A stretch of DNA of 64,000 nt from Sambucus nigra. Its lineage: Eukaryota > Streptophyta > Magnoliopsida > Dipsacales > Adoxaceae. Where the stretch lies: NCBI GenBank assembly GCA_949130495.1, contig OX422208.1, forward strand, positions 399,178,561 through 399,242,560, read 5' to 3'. The notes beneath the pieces were generated by a model. The model ran no database searches. It had not been told where the DNA came from and saw only the letters and a list, made by a program, of their open reading frames with translations. Positions within the stretch are counted from its first letter, which is position 1. Every line of letters starts with the position of its first letter. The position numbers and the translations under genes are program-made. Positions 24,680 to 35,816 of this stretch are shown in pieces.

Positions 24680-25090
24680 GCCGTTCATGGACACTTTTTA
24701 TACAATGGTGGCATAGGCATCAGCGTGTCTATTCATTATTCTAGAATGACTTCCTACTTTGACTTGATAAAATCTTCCAATCAACATTTGAATGATTGTT
24801 CTATAAGGGGCCAAGTTGAGATGCTTCAATGTGTACTCTCCATTCACTTGTTTGACCACTAAGTTAAAATCTCTTTTGATGTAGAGCGCATGGATGCCTC
24901 TCCAAAGAGCCTTTAGAAATACTAACACTAAAGCGTAATTTTTAGAGCAAGAGAAATCCAACTTAAAAGACAAATAAATTTCCTTTTTTCCTCTTAAAAG
25001 GATGACTCGTTATCCCCCTTTTCCTTGATCCGATGAGACATCAAACTCTATGGTCCACTCCCTAAGGTTGGACTCTAAAAAATTAACTTG
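24680..25090 (-). pseudogene. Archaeal-type RNase H (aRH) domain of element E1
   Basis: A 91-codon open stretch (24,701-24,973) contains ALYIKRDFNLVVKQVNGEYT and ends NRHADAYATI. These correspond to the DSxLVxxQVNGEY and RHADALATLAS motifs of the second, additional RNase H of Tat elements, and both aspartates are present. The first strand (DG motif) upstream is decayed. Confidence 0.6.
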
Positions 25091-25109
25091 AAATCTCTTG
25101 GAATGTTTT

Positions 25110-25378
25110 TCATATGGTGGCTAAAATACCCCAAAGGGGAAAATTTCCATTAGATCTCCGTTAGCTTGACTCTTGATTGCTCGAGGAACCACACACATCA
25201 AGTCATACTCCGAGAGGATAAGAAACCACCATATTGTTCTCCCAATCAAAATTATTTGTGCCAATAAAAACTTAATGGTATCACATATTGTCATAATGTG
25301 AATGGAGAAAGATAGCATATAATGTCTAAGTTTTTGAGAAACAAACACCAAGGCTAAATAATGCCTTTCAATAAGCCT
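25110..25378 (-). pseudogene. Gypsy RNase H / connection domain of element E1, truncated
   Basis: The frame reads RHYLALVFVSQKLRHYMLSF, IKFLLAQIILIGRTIWWFLI and AIKSQANGDLMEIFP. This is the C-terminal half of the Ty3/gypsy RNase H that follows RT. It stops abruptly at about 25,378, where plus-strand RNase H sequence of another element begins. Confidence 0.6.
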
Positions 25379-25384
25379 TTAACC

Positions 25385-25890
25385 AGATCAAGTGGTACCC
25401 TACCCGACCTCCAGTAGTCATACCTCTATAGAAAGGTCTTCCCCTCATTTTATGGCTCACTGTCATAGACACCGCGACAGAGGCTATGCTAGACCAATAC
25501 ATTGAAGAGTCATGCAAAGAAAGAGTCATCTACTATGGTAGTAGAAAGATAAAAAAGAAATAAAGTGAATTACATTGCATTAGAGAAAGTGTGTTTCGCC
25601 CTAGTTTGGATAACGAGGGAGCTCCGACAATACATACTTGCGTTCCTTATCAAGTTAGTGTTCCAAATGGAATCCATGAAATATTTGTTAGAAAAACCTT
25701 CCTTTTTGAGTCGCATAGCTTATTGGTTGATGTTATTAGTTGAATTCAACATCGCACATGTTACTCAAAAGGCCATGAAGGAAAGAGACATTTCTGACTA
25801 CCTTGTCGATAATCCCATGGGAGAAGACAAGATATGGATTTCATTATTCTTGGATGAAGATATTCTTTACACTTTCCAAGAAGAGTTAAG
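25385..25890 (+). pseudogene. Gypsy RNase H / connection domain of element A
   Basis: On +, KWYPTRPPVVIPL and a stop lead into PLILWLTVIDTATEAMLDQY, which is the gypsy RNase H N-terminus. Then NYIALEKVCFALVWITRELR and AYWLMLLVEFNIAHVTQKAM follow in another frame to about 25,895. It begins in mid-domain at the head-to-head junction with E1. RT itself is absent. Confidence 0.6.
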
Positions 25891-26335
25891 ATGGTAGATG
25901 TTTTTTAACGGAGATGCTAATAAGAGGGATATGGTATTGGGATACTTCTAATCGCCCCCGTGGATTCTCACACTCCCATTTCCATCAAATTGGACAACCC
26001 TTACACAAGAAACATGATAGATTATGAGTAATGTACTAAAAGTCTCAAGATTTACCTTGATAAAGGAATCAGATGCATTGATGTCTATGGAGATTTAGTT
26101 CTCATCATAGGGTAAGTCCTTAGAAAGTGGAAAGTCAGATACGAGAAACTCTTATCCTTTCATGCTCACCTTGAAGAGCTTTCCACCAAATTTGAGGGTA
26201 TCACCTTCCACTACCTTTCCTGCTCTAGAAACATCTTTGCTAACATAGGGGCAAACTTAGCCTCCATAGTCGACAAGCCCGGGGGACTAATAATGGCTCC
26301 CTTTCTAGTCCAAAAGCAGTTAGCACCCACTAATT
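25891..26335 (+). pseudogene. Archaeal-type RNase H (aRH) of element A
   Basis: Recognisable after frame changes: MFFNGDANKRDM (usual FDGAxNxxG; the catalytic Asp reads Asn), CIDVYGDLVLI (usual YGDSQLV) and NIFANIGANLASI (usual HADALATLAS; Asp reads Asn). With three of the acidic positions altered it cannot be active as read. It lies directly between the gypsy RNase H and the integrase, the Tat arrangement. Confidence 0.55.
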
Positions 26336-26399
26336 GCTACCATATCAAGATCACAACGGAAGAGGACCCAGACATAAATGGATCGTGATATTATGACAT

Positions 26400-27645
26400 T
26401 TGATGACTCTTTAATAATGTTAAATATCCTCAGGATGCTCATCGCAGTCTTGCTCCTCAGTGTTTCATCTGCGACAAAGCACTTTTTAAGAAAAATTTTG
26501 AAAGAACCCATTTGCAATGCATAGAAGAGGCTAGGGTCGAAGACGTGATGAAAAAGATTTACAATGGATAATGTAGACCTCATATGAATGGTCATAGGAT
26601 TGATAATAAGTCATTAATTGAGGATAATACTGGACAACCATGGTTCAATATTGCGCTACTTATATCAGAAGATGCTTCAAATGCTAACAATTTTCCAACC
26701 TCCAGCACTTGCTTCCTCAGGAGTTGCACAATATGACTTCTCCATGGAACTTCTTAACATGGGGCATTGACGTAATTAGGAAAGTCACTCCCAAAGCATG
26801 AAAAGGGCACAAATTCATCTTAGTCGTTGTTGATTGTTTCACCAAATTGGTTGAAGAAAAATTATACGCGGTGTTAAAGGCAAAGAAAATGACAAAGTTG
26901 ATAAAAAAAAGAACATCATCTACCATTACAGAGTTCCCCATGACTTAGTATCAGATAATGGGATCCATTTTAAAGATGAAGTCATGAAAGTAGTCATTGA
27001 GTACGGGATTCAAAGGCACAAGTCCTCCCCCTACTAACCACAAACTAATGGCGCTATTGAAGCTGGTAATAAAATACCCAAATCCCTAATCAGTAAAATG
27101 ATCGAAAGTTAGTGAGATTGGGAAAATCGTATTTCCTATGACCTATGAGGCTACCGCACCTCTATCAGAACACCCTCTGGAGATACCCCTACTCCCTGGT
27201 ATATGATATGAAGGCATTCCTACTAGTAAAACTTAAAATACCCTCTTTATAGGTCATGCTCGAAAGTCAGGTGGGTGAATTCCATTGGCAACAAAGTCAC
27301 TATGACTAATCACACTTTTAGATGAAAGAAGACTAAAAGCTTTATATCATATATAAGGTTACTGTTGTCGTATTATACGATCATTCAAAAGGAAAGTCAA
27401 AGATCGCGATGTATAAAAAGGAGATCTCACTCTCAAAGAAATCATAGAACCCATTTGGTACCAAAGAGGAAAATCCAAACCTAACTAGTGTGAGCCCTAC
27501 ATCGTGAAAAAGATTCTGTCAGATGGTGCCTCTTTGGTCACAGACCTCAATGGAGAGGAGATAATGTGTCTAGTCAATTTGAAACATAATAAAAATTATA
27601 CCCTTAGTCCAACTCTCGTCACGCTACAACTCCTATCATCTTCCT
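26400..27645 (+). pseudogene. Integrase of element A
   Basis: The H2C2-region is readable as RSLAPQCFICDKALFKKNFE and THLQCIEEARVEDVM (about 26,440-26,560). The core shows VVDCFTKLVEEK (about 26,830), DLVSDNGIHFKDEV (about 26,945) and TNGAIEAGNK (about 27,045). The C-terminal module is at about 27,370-27,600 (ending in TDLNGEEIMCLVNL). The D-D-E positions are still encoded, but stops and frameshifts abound. Element B has the same integrase inverted (35,817-37,030), with near-equivalent C-terminal motifs. Confidence 0.6.
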
Positions 27646-28116
27646 TCTATTTTAAAAAAAACTCCTCTCCTATCTTTTCATAACTACGTGGGACCTGATC
27701 CTCTCAAAATCACATGTTTAAAGAAAAACTTACAAAATAATTTTCAAACCCTGCAAAGGTATATAGGCAATCCATAAAGCCACTTTAGGAACAGTCCTTT
27801 CTCTTTCATAAAATGCTATTCTTTTATCCCATCGAGAACACTAGTCTTTCTCATTATTTAAATGAACAAAAGGATTATGTATGCCTTAGCGGTCAAAATA
27901 GATAATTTAAGGAAAAAGAAGAAAAAACTTCAAAAGGCACAAAAAAATATGTCAAAACATTAATTATACTTTTATTACAAAACACGAGAATTACCGGAGA
28001 TATTAGTGACATGAAAGAAAAAAAATACCTTCCTAACCTTACCAACCACATGGTCTAGACTACCCACACACAAATAAACCTATTACCAAACCTTCCCACA
28101 TGCCCCCACAAAACCT
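27646..28116 (+). other. Spacer between convergent pol and aORF of element A
   Basis: Non-coding. A stretch at about 27,825-27,895 (GAGAACAC...ATTTAAATGAACAAAAGG then ATTATGTATGCCTTAGC) is matched by the reverse complement of about 35,500-35,560 in element B, so this 3' region is conserved between the two relatives. Confidence 0.5.
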
Positions 28117-29404
28117 AACTCAACTGCTAGACGGCCCCGCCTCATTATCACTACCAGTCCCTGAATGACCCCAAGAATCCAAATTCTGACTGCACTTTCT
28201 TATACGCTCCATACAACGGTATGCCTTGATCATCTTGGACGAAACCACAATTCCCTCTTTTAGAGCATCAAACATCATAAGCCATCTTTGTATAACTTCC
28301 TCTGCACAAACCTTCGTGACCACCTTCCCCCATAACCACCTTAAATAGTCCCTAAGTATGGGCCCAAGTTCCTCAACAGATTGGGATGGATGGGTAGCTA
28401 GACTAAGACACTTCCATCAAGGTCCCAAAATCATCTTCAGAGACTCAATCAAATCCTCCACCGAAAATAAGTTAGTTATGCGAAGAGGAACAATCTTCTA
28501 GCTTTCCGCTTGACACAAAATTTGCCTAAGAAAATAGAAAGAAGTCTGGCAAAAGACTACCAGTCGAATATAATGGTAATCACCCAATTGTATAATTGGC
28601 TTCATTCCATCTCAGCATGGCACTAACCAATAAATATGTCTAGCCTCATGCTCCACGAACTAATTACCCAATTCTCCACAGAGGGGTCGACGTTGTAAGA
28701 AGACTGTGTAAAAACGTTCGGGGCACCAGTCAAAGGGTAGTGAGGGGGAACCATCAAGCGAAGTTTCTCCGACAACCACATGAAAAATATCATGGGGCTG
28801 CCTCATTAAAAATTATCCCGACCTTCCTTCCAATCATCAAGGAAATTTAATTTCTATGATAATATAGTAGCGATCGAATTGTGATGATAATACACCCTCA
28901 GGATGATCATGTCCACTTGAGTGTTTTCCATCATATCATCAGTTACCAAGAGCAACCTAGAAATTAATCTTAAGGCTATAGTACCAGCAAAGCCATTTAT
29001 AGTATAGTCTCTATGACACACCGAATTTAGCAATATCGAAAGGATGATACTTCCCCCCACGTACCAGTGGTTGGGCAGCCAAAGGAGAGACGTGTAGTAA
29101 TTCGACTAGAGACACTCAAGGAGAATGGGATAGGTCATGCATAGCCCCAGCAACATTGAGGTTGACACATAACATAATAGAAAATTCCTTGTAAGTGGGA
29201 GACACTTCGTCTAAGTCAAAGCGAAACATATAGTCTTCGGGATACCATAACCGCAAATTCACTCCTAAGATATTCCAATTAACATAGCATTTGCGCCATG
29301 GGGTAACAAGACATAAGTTCAATGCCTCGTAGTTGACATTGTACGAACATGGCTTTAAACCCCTCGAGGTAGACTGCAAAGGCTTCAATCACGGGAATCG
29401 CCAT
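28117..29404 (-). pseudogene. aORF of element A (DUF7745-like)
   Basis: An ATG at 29,404 lies about 80 bp downstream of TATAAAAGG. The frame then shifts. Readable blocks are NILGVNLRLWYPEDYMFRF and EVSPTYKEFSIML (29,388-29,119), GGSIILSILLNSVCHRDY and IALRLISRLLLV (29,057-28,857), and a helical C-terminus IQRWLMMFDALKEGIV...KAYRCMERI ending NEAGPSSS before a stop (28,120-28,323). Element B has the same blocks in the same order on the other strand (33,968-35,216), confirming one protein family. The fold (F-P-x-x-EEYS-like block, then repeated helical part) reminds me of plant DUF7745 proteins, which is only a suggestion. Confidence 0.55.
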
Positions 29405-29484
29405 CTTAGATGAACAAGAAACTTTATATAATAGAGAGAAAGAAAGAAGTTGGGGTGTGATTTTAAAACTCCACCCTAAAGGCC

Positions 29485-29493
29485 CCTTTTATA
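29485..29493 (-). promoter_or_regulatory. TATA box of the element A aORF
   Basis: TATAAAAGG on -, in the context AAGTATAAAAGGGGCC, followed by a C/T-rich presumptive leader (CTTCTTTCTTTCTCTC) and the ATG at 29,404. It is conserved with B (GAGTATAAAAGGAGGG). Confidence 0.65.
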
Positions 29494-29615
29494 CTTAAAA
29501 TCATCCACAAAGGACGAAGGGATTAGCCTGTTGTTATAGCAATTGTTTTCAAGTACACAGAAGTGTAGAATGAGGACAATTATGGGTGAAAAGTGATATG
29601 GACCTGATGAGTAAG

Positions 29616-29650
29616 CCAAAAGGTATGCCGATGGGAACACCCCCTATTTT
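29616..29650 (+). repeat. Conserved PPT/LTR-start-like motif of element A
   Basis: CCAAAAGGTA then TGCCGAT and CACCCCCTATTTT is matched by AAAGGGTA, TGCCGAT, CACCCCCTTATTTT on the minus strand at 33,704-33,742 in B. A purine tract followed by TG is what a 3' LTR border looks like, so the LTR of A would start at about 29,626 and extend right. The far end cannot be placed. Confidence 0.45.
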
Positions 29651-29898
29651 AGTAATTTTCCTACCTTTTCTTCTTTTTCCATTTTTCAAATAAACCCCTT
29701 TTTGTAAAAAAATAACCTATTTATAAAGTTTTTCCAGAGTATTTTCCTAGAGAAGAACTTACAAAAAGAATTAATAATACATATTCTAAAATTCTTTCTT
29801 ACTTCAATAAATAAGACCCCAGTGACAAACTAAAATGTATGTAGACTAGGTCATTCAATTTAAGCTCAAACAAGAAAATGAAAAATTCATCATATGTA

Positions 29899-29915
29899 TG
29901 TGTGTGTGTGTGTGT
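29899..29915 (+). repeat. Short (TG)n microsatellite
   Basis: Seventeen bases of perfect TG repeat. Confidence 0.9.
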
Positions 29916-30013
29916 ATTTCGTTGCAGTTACATTTTTCAAGAATGAAAAAAGGCAAAAACGATCAAGATTATTGGGATGTAGCCCGGACTTCTGAAAAAC
30001 CTAGGTAACTGCC

Positions 30014-30223
30014 TCAAGCACCTCGGTGAACATGCCTCCACTGACAGTGAGCAGTGGACCGCCCACTCCTAGAACCAATGGTATCCTTAGAAGATGTCGA
30101 TGGCACTATACAAGATGTGGATGGCTTGACACCAAAGCTATCCAATCTCAAATATCCTACAGCCAAGATTCCCATAGACAAATAGTCTACGAAAGAATGA
30201 TCAAGAAAAGGTAAGCAGGTCAT
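30014..30223 (-). pseudogene. Second coding segment of unknown family, copy A
   Basis: A 69-codon minus-strand frame ends in VPSTSSKDTIGSRSGRSTAH. The plus-strand frame at 33,100-33,233 ends VSSTTSDKVSMSGSGGSIAY with the same preceding (V/F)DY motif. The match of a Ser/Gly-rich tail in two diverged inverted copies supports past coding. It lies upstream of the aORF in both, possibly in the LTR or in another gene's last exon. Function unknown. Confidence 0.45.
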
Positions 30224-30689
30224 TAATAGAGAAAGAGATCAAGATAAAAGTTCAAAACTAAAATTTAAAATCATACCTTCCTCTGAAGAACCTCCTCTAA
30301 GAGGGTAGTGAAACCATATATCATCGCTTGAGGAGGATGAGGAAATGAGATGACATGTCCACCACCCAACTAAATGTGGTAAAAAGGAATGTAAAGGTGA
30401 TGGACGGGAATATCCTCTGTCACCATCGTTGTGCCACACATCGAGCTATGAAACGAAGATACTAGCACGATGTTTCCCCTCCCCTATTCCCTCTAGTGGT
30501 GGGGGCATACCCTCCCTGTCGTAGATAGACGAAGGCAATAAAAACTGGTTTCAAAGGCTAAATATTTGCAACTCGACATCACATCTGTATAGAGCCTGTA
30601 AATATCGCATGCTATCAACACCAGCGTCACATCCTTCAAAGATAATAACTCTTTTGACTTCCTATTCGATCCCCTAAATCGGGTTGTTT
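30224..30689. other. No identifiable gene
   Basis: Two short minus-strand frames (66 codons each) are present, including one with SSSSSSDD. I cannot match them to sequence in element B, so they are unsupported. Confidence 0.35.
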
Positions 30690-31420
30690 TCACTCTCTAG
30701 GCCTAGGAAATTGGCCTCGACCCTCTGAATTAGGTCTCTTTCACTCCTAAGGTCCGTAGAATTAACCTTGACCCTCGTTTTCACTTTATAGGTCCATAAA
30801 ATTGGCCTCGACCATCTGAATTAGGTTGCTATCACTCTTTAGGTCAGCAGAATTGGCCTCAACCCTCTAAATTACATCACTTTCACTCTTTAAGCCCTCA
30901 GTAATTGGCGTCGACCCTCTAAATTAGGTATTTCTCACTCTTTAAGTTCGTATAATTGACCTCGACCCTCTGAATCAGGTCACTTCTACTCTTTATGTTG
31001 GCAAAATTATCCTCGACCCTCTGAATTTGGTCGCTTTCACACTCTTTAGGTCCGCAGAATTGGCCTCGGCCCTCTAAATCAGGTCTCTCTCACTCTTTTG
31101 GTCTATAAAATTGGCTTTGGCCCTCTAAATTAGGTCTTTCTCACTCTTTAGGTCCGTATAATTGGCCTTAACCCTCTAAATTAGGTCGCTTACACTCTTT
31201 GGGTCCACATAATTGGCCTCGATTCTTTGAATTAGGTCTCTTTCACTCTTTAGGTCTGCAAAATTAGCCTCAACACTCTTAATTAGGTCTCATAAACTTT
31301 TTAGGTTTGCAGAATTAGCCTTGTTCCTCTGAATTAGGTCTCCTTCAATGTTAATATCTATAGAATTGGCCTTGACCGAAGCATGTCTCTTTTACTCCTT
31401 AGGTCCATAACGTTACCTTA
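30690..31420 (+). repeat. Minisatellite, about 14 copies of a ~51-bp unit
   Basis: Units follow the pattern AATTGGCCTCGACCCTCTGA, ATTAGGTCTCTTTCACTCTT, TAGGTCCGCAG, with many substitutions between copies. The second unit is shortened. Similarity fades after about 31,420, with a possible further degenerate copy to about 31,490. It lies between the inverted elements A and B. Confidence 0.85.
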
Positions 31421-33035
31421 AAGTCCCCATTATAGGACTCGACCTGTTGAATTGGTCGCTTACGCTCCTTAGGTCCTCATAATTCGATGTCTACCCTCAC
31501 TAATAGTAACCTCCCTTGAGGTGTCTATCTTTTAATTTATTCCAAGATCGCTCCCTTAGGGGATCTTTAGACACCCCATGACGCACCCCAACCCAGTTGC
31601 TTATAATTAAGTTTGAAAGTCAAAGTGAGTCAAGCCATAATTGCCTTAAACGAACCTTAAATATGAGTTACCTTTTTAGCCATCAACATGAATCCATAAA
31701 ACTAAAGACTTTTAACAATTTTAATGCAGTTATGCTTATATGAACTTATGTAAAAGATAAGTAGACTTAAATTTCCCCATTTATGTTTCACTAAAATCAC
31801 GATTTTATGCATCCTTGATAACCCCACTCGACCTCCTAGATTTAGTAGTGACATCACATTACCTGAAAAACATAAACACTGTAACTATGAGAAAAATAAC
31901 TCAGTGAATGCATCACTGCTACATTATTGCATAAAATTAAATGCAATAAATCATATCCGTGTGATAATATATTTACTTACTACACAATTGTATAAAATTA
32001 AATGCAAATAATCATATCTATGTGATATTATATAAACTTATTTGATCCATTCATAATGAATGAGAAACCTTTCTAAAGCATGATTCACATATCATGTCTG
32101 CAATAGACAATTCTCCCCATTTTTTGTCGAGGAGTAAACCATTATCTTTAATATACAAATCGTATTCATCCCATTCATAATGACTGACCAACCTTTCTGA
32201 ATTATGATTTGTAACACCCCGCCCGGGGAGAGCAAACGGAGCGCTACTATCGATAAAACTGATAATTCCACAATATAACAAGGTATAGATCATCTAATTC
32301 CCACAACAACAAAAGAGAAATCACTAATCTCAATCTCCAAATAAATATCAAGTCTCTCGAAATAAATACAACAACTATCTATCTCGAAAATAAAATACAA
32401 ATCTCCAATGCTATATACATCAAAATAAATACAAGTCTTCTCATCTTGTATTCTCGAGTAATCTTCAAAAAATATTCCTTGCAAGGGTGACGGGCCTACA
32501 TGCGCAGATGTGGCGATAAATTACGCATGAGTTTAGGTGCGTATAGTACCTGGGAGAGAGGTTGTGAGTAAGATTATAGAGGAGGAGGTGGTGGTCCCAC
32601 CATCTGTGCCCCTATGTATATGAGGCGGGTAAGAGAGATGTCTAATGATGCTTGGGTGACAGCGATGAGAAGCGAGCCCTATACGCACTATACAGATACA
32701 GTGGAAAGCTATGATTATGTAGATTTTGTGATTAGGTGGTTGATGCCCTCATGTATATATGACATGGAGAACATATGCCTCCACCCACCACAGCTTAGGG
32801 TAGGAGTACTAGCATGCCAGTGGGATCGGCCCATAGCGCAAGTGGTGGCATGTCAGTGGCAGTGACGGAAGAGGAGGCTCTGATCATTCAGGTTACTCCC
32901 CGGTCTTATAATTTTTGACTGAGTAGAGGGGAGTCACTGAGAATGACACAGCATCCTCATGCGTCGGTGTTTGGGTTGAAGGGGATTATGGATGAGGCCC
33001 TTTAACCTAAGGTATATCCTTTCTCTTTCTTTTTT
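31421..33035 (+). other. LTR-like and repeat fragments, no supported gene
   Basis: Direct repeats of about 60 bp (AAAATTAAATGCAA...AATCATATC, about 31,930 and 31,990) and about 124 bp (CCATTCATAATGA...AACCTTTCT, 32,047 and 32,171) occur here. TGTAACACCCC at 32,210 resembles the start of many Ty3/gypsy LTRs, but no partner LTR is seen. The 83-codon frame at 32,614-32,862 has no recognisable motif. Confidence 0.4.
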
Positions 33036-33236
33036 ATGTTGATTTTTATGTGCTTTTTATTGATTGATTCTTCTTTTATTGTTATTTCTATGCTTGCGGT
33101 ATGTTCGGATGCTAACCAATTGGCTGAGGTCATGTTTGATTATATCAAGAAGTCTTCCCCTTTCGGCTTTGTGTCGTCTACCACTTCAGATAAGGTCTCT
33201 ATGTCTGGAAGTGGAGGATCCATCGCTTATCTCTAG
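33036..33236 (+). pseudogene. Second coding segment of unknown family, copy B
   Basis: The frame ends with FDYIKKSSPFGF and the Ser/Gly-rich tail that matches the element A copy at 30,014-30,223. The similar part starts at about 33,130. The T-rich tract before it (about 33,010-33,095) looks like an intron with a decayed acceptor. It runs in the same direction as the aORF 730 bp downstream. Confidence 0.45.
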
Positions 33237-33876
33237 GGAAAGCGTGTCCACCATAGAGGTTAAGGGTTTAAGGGGAAGATTGAGGGTTCGGGCAAAGTCC
33301 CATTTGTATTTATTGTTGTTCTTTTCTATTTGCAAAATGCAACCAAGTGAAAATAGAGTATATATGGAAAAAAAATATACTTTTTCTTCATTGACATTTT
33401 TTCTTGATTTAGACCTATATGCACTTTTAGTTTTCTACTGAGACTGTTTATGCAAAAATGGAGATAAGTATGATAAAAGGAAAATTATTTATTTTTTTAG
33501 AAAATGGGAGTGAAAGTAATTAACTGAGGGAAAATATTTTTTGGTAAGAATTTATTTTGATAATGAAAATGGTTTTTTGAGTAAAATATTTATTAAATAA
33601 AATAGAGAAAGGGAGTATTTTTAAAAGGAATTACCCAGGAATAATTTTTCAAAATAAGGATTCTTTTGGAAATTGATTTTGGTAAAAAAGAAAAGATGAA
33701 ATTTTCCAAAATAAGGGGGTGCTGATCGGCATACCCTTTGACATGCCTAATGGCATAGGGGTCAAGTAAAATCATCCATATGCTTTTATTTCACTTTCCC
33801 GCGTATTAGTGTAATCTTGTAGGGCTGAAAATTAATTAGGTTTGCAGAGTTTTTATTTTTTGCCAAGGATTTTGAG
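33237..33876 (+). other. Intergenic/LTR-like region upstream of the element B aORF
   Basis: AT-rich. It contains the inverted counterpart (33,704-33,742) of A's PPT/LTR-start motif. No coding signal is supported; the frames here are chance. Confidence 0.4.
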
Positions 33877-33885
33877 TATAAAAGG
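33877..33885 (+). promoter_or_regulatory. TATA box of the element B aORF
   Basis: TATAAAAGG in GAGTATAAAAGGAGGG, about 90 bp before the ATG at 33,968, with a C/T-rich leader (TTTCTCTTCTTTCTTCTT) between. Same 9-mer as in A and F. Confidence 0.65.
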
Positions 33886-33967
33886 AGGGGTATGGGATGT
33901 ACTTTATTCACCAACACCCATATTTCTCTTCTTTCTTCTTATTTACAATTCCCAAATAGCTCTTTCC

Positions 33968-35216
33968 ATGTATGAAGAATTCTCCTCTTGCCTTGACGGT
34001 CGGGAAGCCATGTGACTTTACATTTTTTACTATAATTCTTTTAACCTACGATGGGTTCTTCTTTGGCATAATCGAGATATATACTGGAACTTGCGAGCAG
34101 CGATGATACAATTCTGGAACCCCATGGACCATGTCTTCCGTTTTGTCCAGATGAGGTATGTCCTAAATATAAGGAATTCTTAGAAATGTTGGGGGTTAGC
34201 CCTAGTGTGGTGGTGGCTATGGCCGATAGTTCTTATTCTTCCTAGATATTTGTGGCAAAGTTTGTCCATATTTCTACTTTGATGTCTCGACCATTAGATA
34301 CTGGAGGGATTATTTCTCTCCGAGCAGTTATGCATTCCGTGCACCTGGGGGGTTTTGAGGATGCTGGTTTTGATGGAGATGTTGCCTTGGGCCTTACTAC
34401 AAGGCTTTTACTAGTGAGAGGGGACTTAACGGCTGATCCCCAAGTGTATGCGATAACAGCATAAATGTCTTACCGTCATAATCCTGCAGCGGTGGTCCTA
34501 GTTGAGACATTAAACGATCTTGATGCTTGAAAGGAGGGTCATGTTCAATTTTTATGTGGGAGCCCAATAATCTTGTTCATGTGGCTGGTAGAGAGGTTTC
34601 ATTTGGCGGCTCCTCTTGAGTATCCCTTGGTAGGTGTACCCAATTTCTTCGTTAGACCTTTCTTCAGTTTCGTCCCGTCTGTAGAGAACTGGCTCAACTG
34701 GTTTGTGGATCAAGGATCCCTGCCATTATTGGGAGACTTACAGCCTATTTTGTAGCTTGAAGAGTATCGGTATGTGCGGTTGGTTGGCCTTCTCAATAAT
34801 TAATTCTATTTCCCCTAGAGGCGTTTGCGCCAAGTCAGATGGGAACAAATTGTGTGTCCTCGCCTAACGAACTTCTTTTCGGTGGAGAACCTGAATAAAT
34901 CATTATGGATGATGTTGGGGTCATTATGGAAGTATGTTCGGTCGTCTACCCATCTGTCACAATCTACTGGAGGAGTTTGGCATGTGTCTGGGGACTACCT
35001 GAAGTGGTTATGGAATTGGGTAGTGGAAAAGATCATGGAGGAAGAGAGTGGTCAAAGTTACTTCGTCGCCTTCGACACCATAGAGGAAGTTGTTGTGGTA
35101 TTCTCCAGACTTATCAAGGTGTACCTCTATATGGACCGCATATAGAGTGTTAACTAGGATTAGGAGACTTAGGGATCTTTGGGGCTGGGAATGATGAAGA
35201 AATGGGGTCGTCGAGA
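33968..35216 (+). pseudogene. aORF of element B (DUF7745-like)
   Basis: Block order equals the element A gene: FWNPMDHVFRF (about 34,115-34,145), EVCPKYKEFLEMLGVSPSVV after a frame change, GGIISLRAVMHSVHLGGFED and LGLTTRLLLVRGDLTADPQ (34,300-34,450), FLCGSPIILFMWLVERFHL (about 34,550-34,610), and a C-terminus AFDTIEEVVVVFSRLIKVYL (about 35,065-35,125), ending with an acidic tail at about 35,216. Several stops and shifts are present. It lies antisense to, and convergent with, the integrase at 35,817-37,030. Role unknown; the DUF7745 label is tentative. Confidence 0.55.
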
Positions 35217-35816
35217 AATTGAAGGCAATGTCTTGTGAAGCTTGGGTGATTTTTTTATGAAGCTATGGTAATTTTGGTGTTTTGTGTTTTTGGGGTTCGG
35301 AATAATTTTTGTGTAGCTTGGTAAGGGTTAGGTTTTTTTAAAGATGGATTAGTCAATAGCAGGGGGTGGTTTGTTTATCTCCCTTTACTGATACTTCATG
35401 TAACAGCGATGTATTCCTTAATTAAAAATAAAAATGATTTTGATCATATTTTGTTGTGCCACTTAATGAGTTCTGCACTTCAATTATGTATACCAAATGC
35501 TAAGGCATATGTAATCCTTTTATTCATTTAAATGATGGAATATACCATCGTTCTCAGAGGTTAGAAGTGAATAGAATTTTATGGGAAAAAAAGGGACCGT
35601 GCCCATGAATGGTATATGGGCTACCTACGTATCTCTGGGGGGTTTTGAAAATTCTCATGAGTCTCATTTTAAAAGTAAATATTTTTGAGAGGATCGTGTT
35701 CCATATAGTTCTGGGTAGGGGAAATGAAAATTTTCTTTTTTTTAAGAAAAAAAAGGGATGAGAGGAGTTGTAGCACGTCAAGATTTCGAATTAAGGGTAA
35801 AATTTCTGGAGATGGT
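35217..35816 (+). other. Spacer between convergent aORF and pol of element B
   Basis: Non-coding. About 35,500-35,560 holds the inverted match to element A's spacer (AATCCTTTTATTCATTTAAA). A G run and an A-rich run (about 35,740) lie near the integrase end. Confidence 0.5.

Noticed and set aside
32210..32500. TGTAACACCCC as the start of a complete Ty3/gypsy LTR
   Set aside because: No partner LTR, PBS or PPT could be placed, so it is only mentioned as LTR-like.
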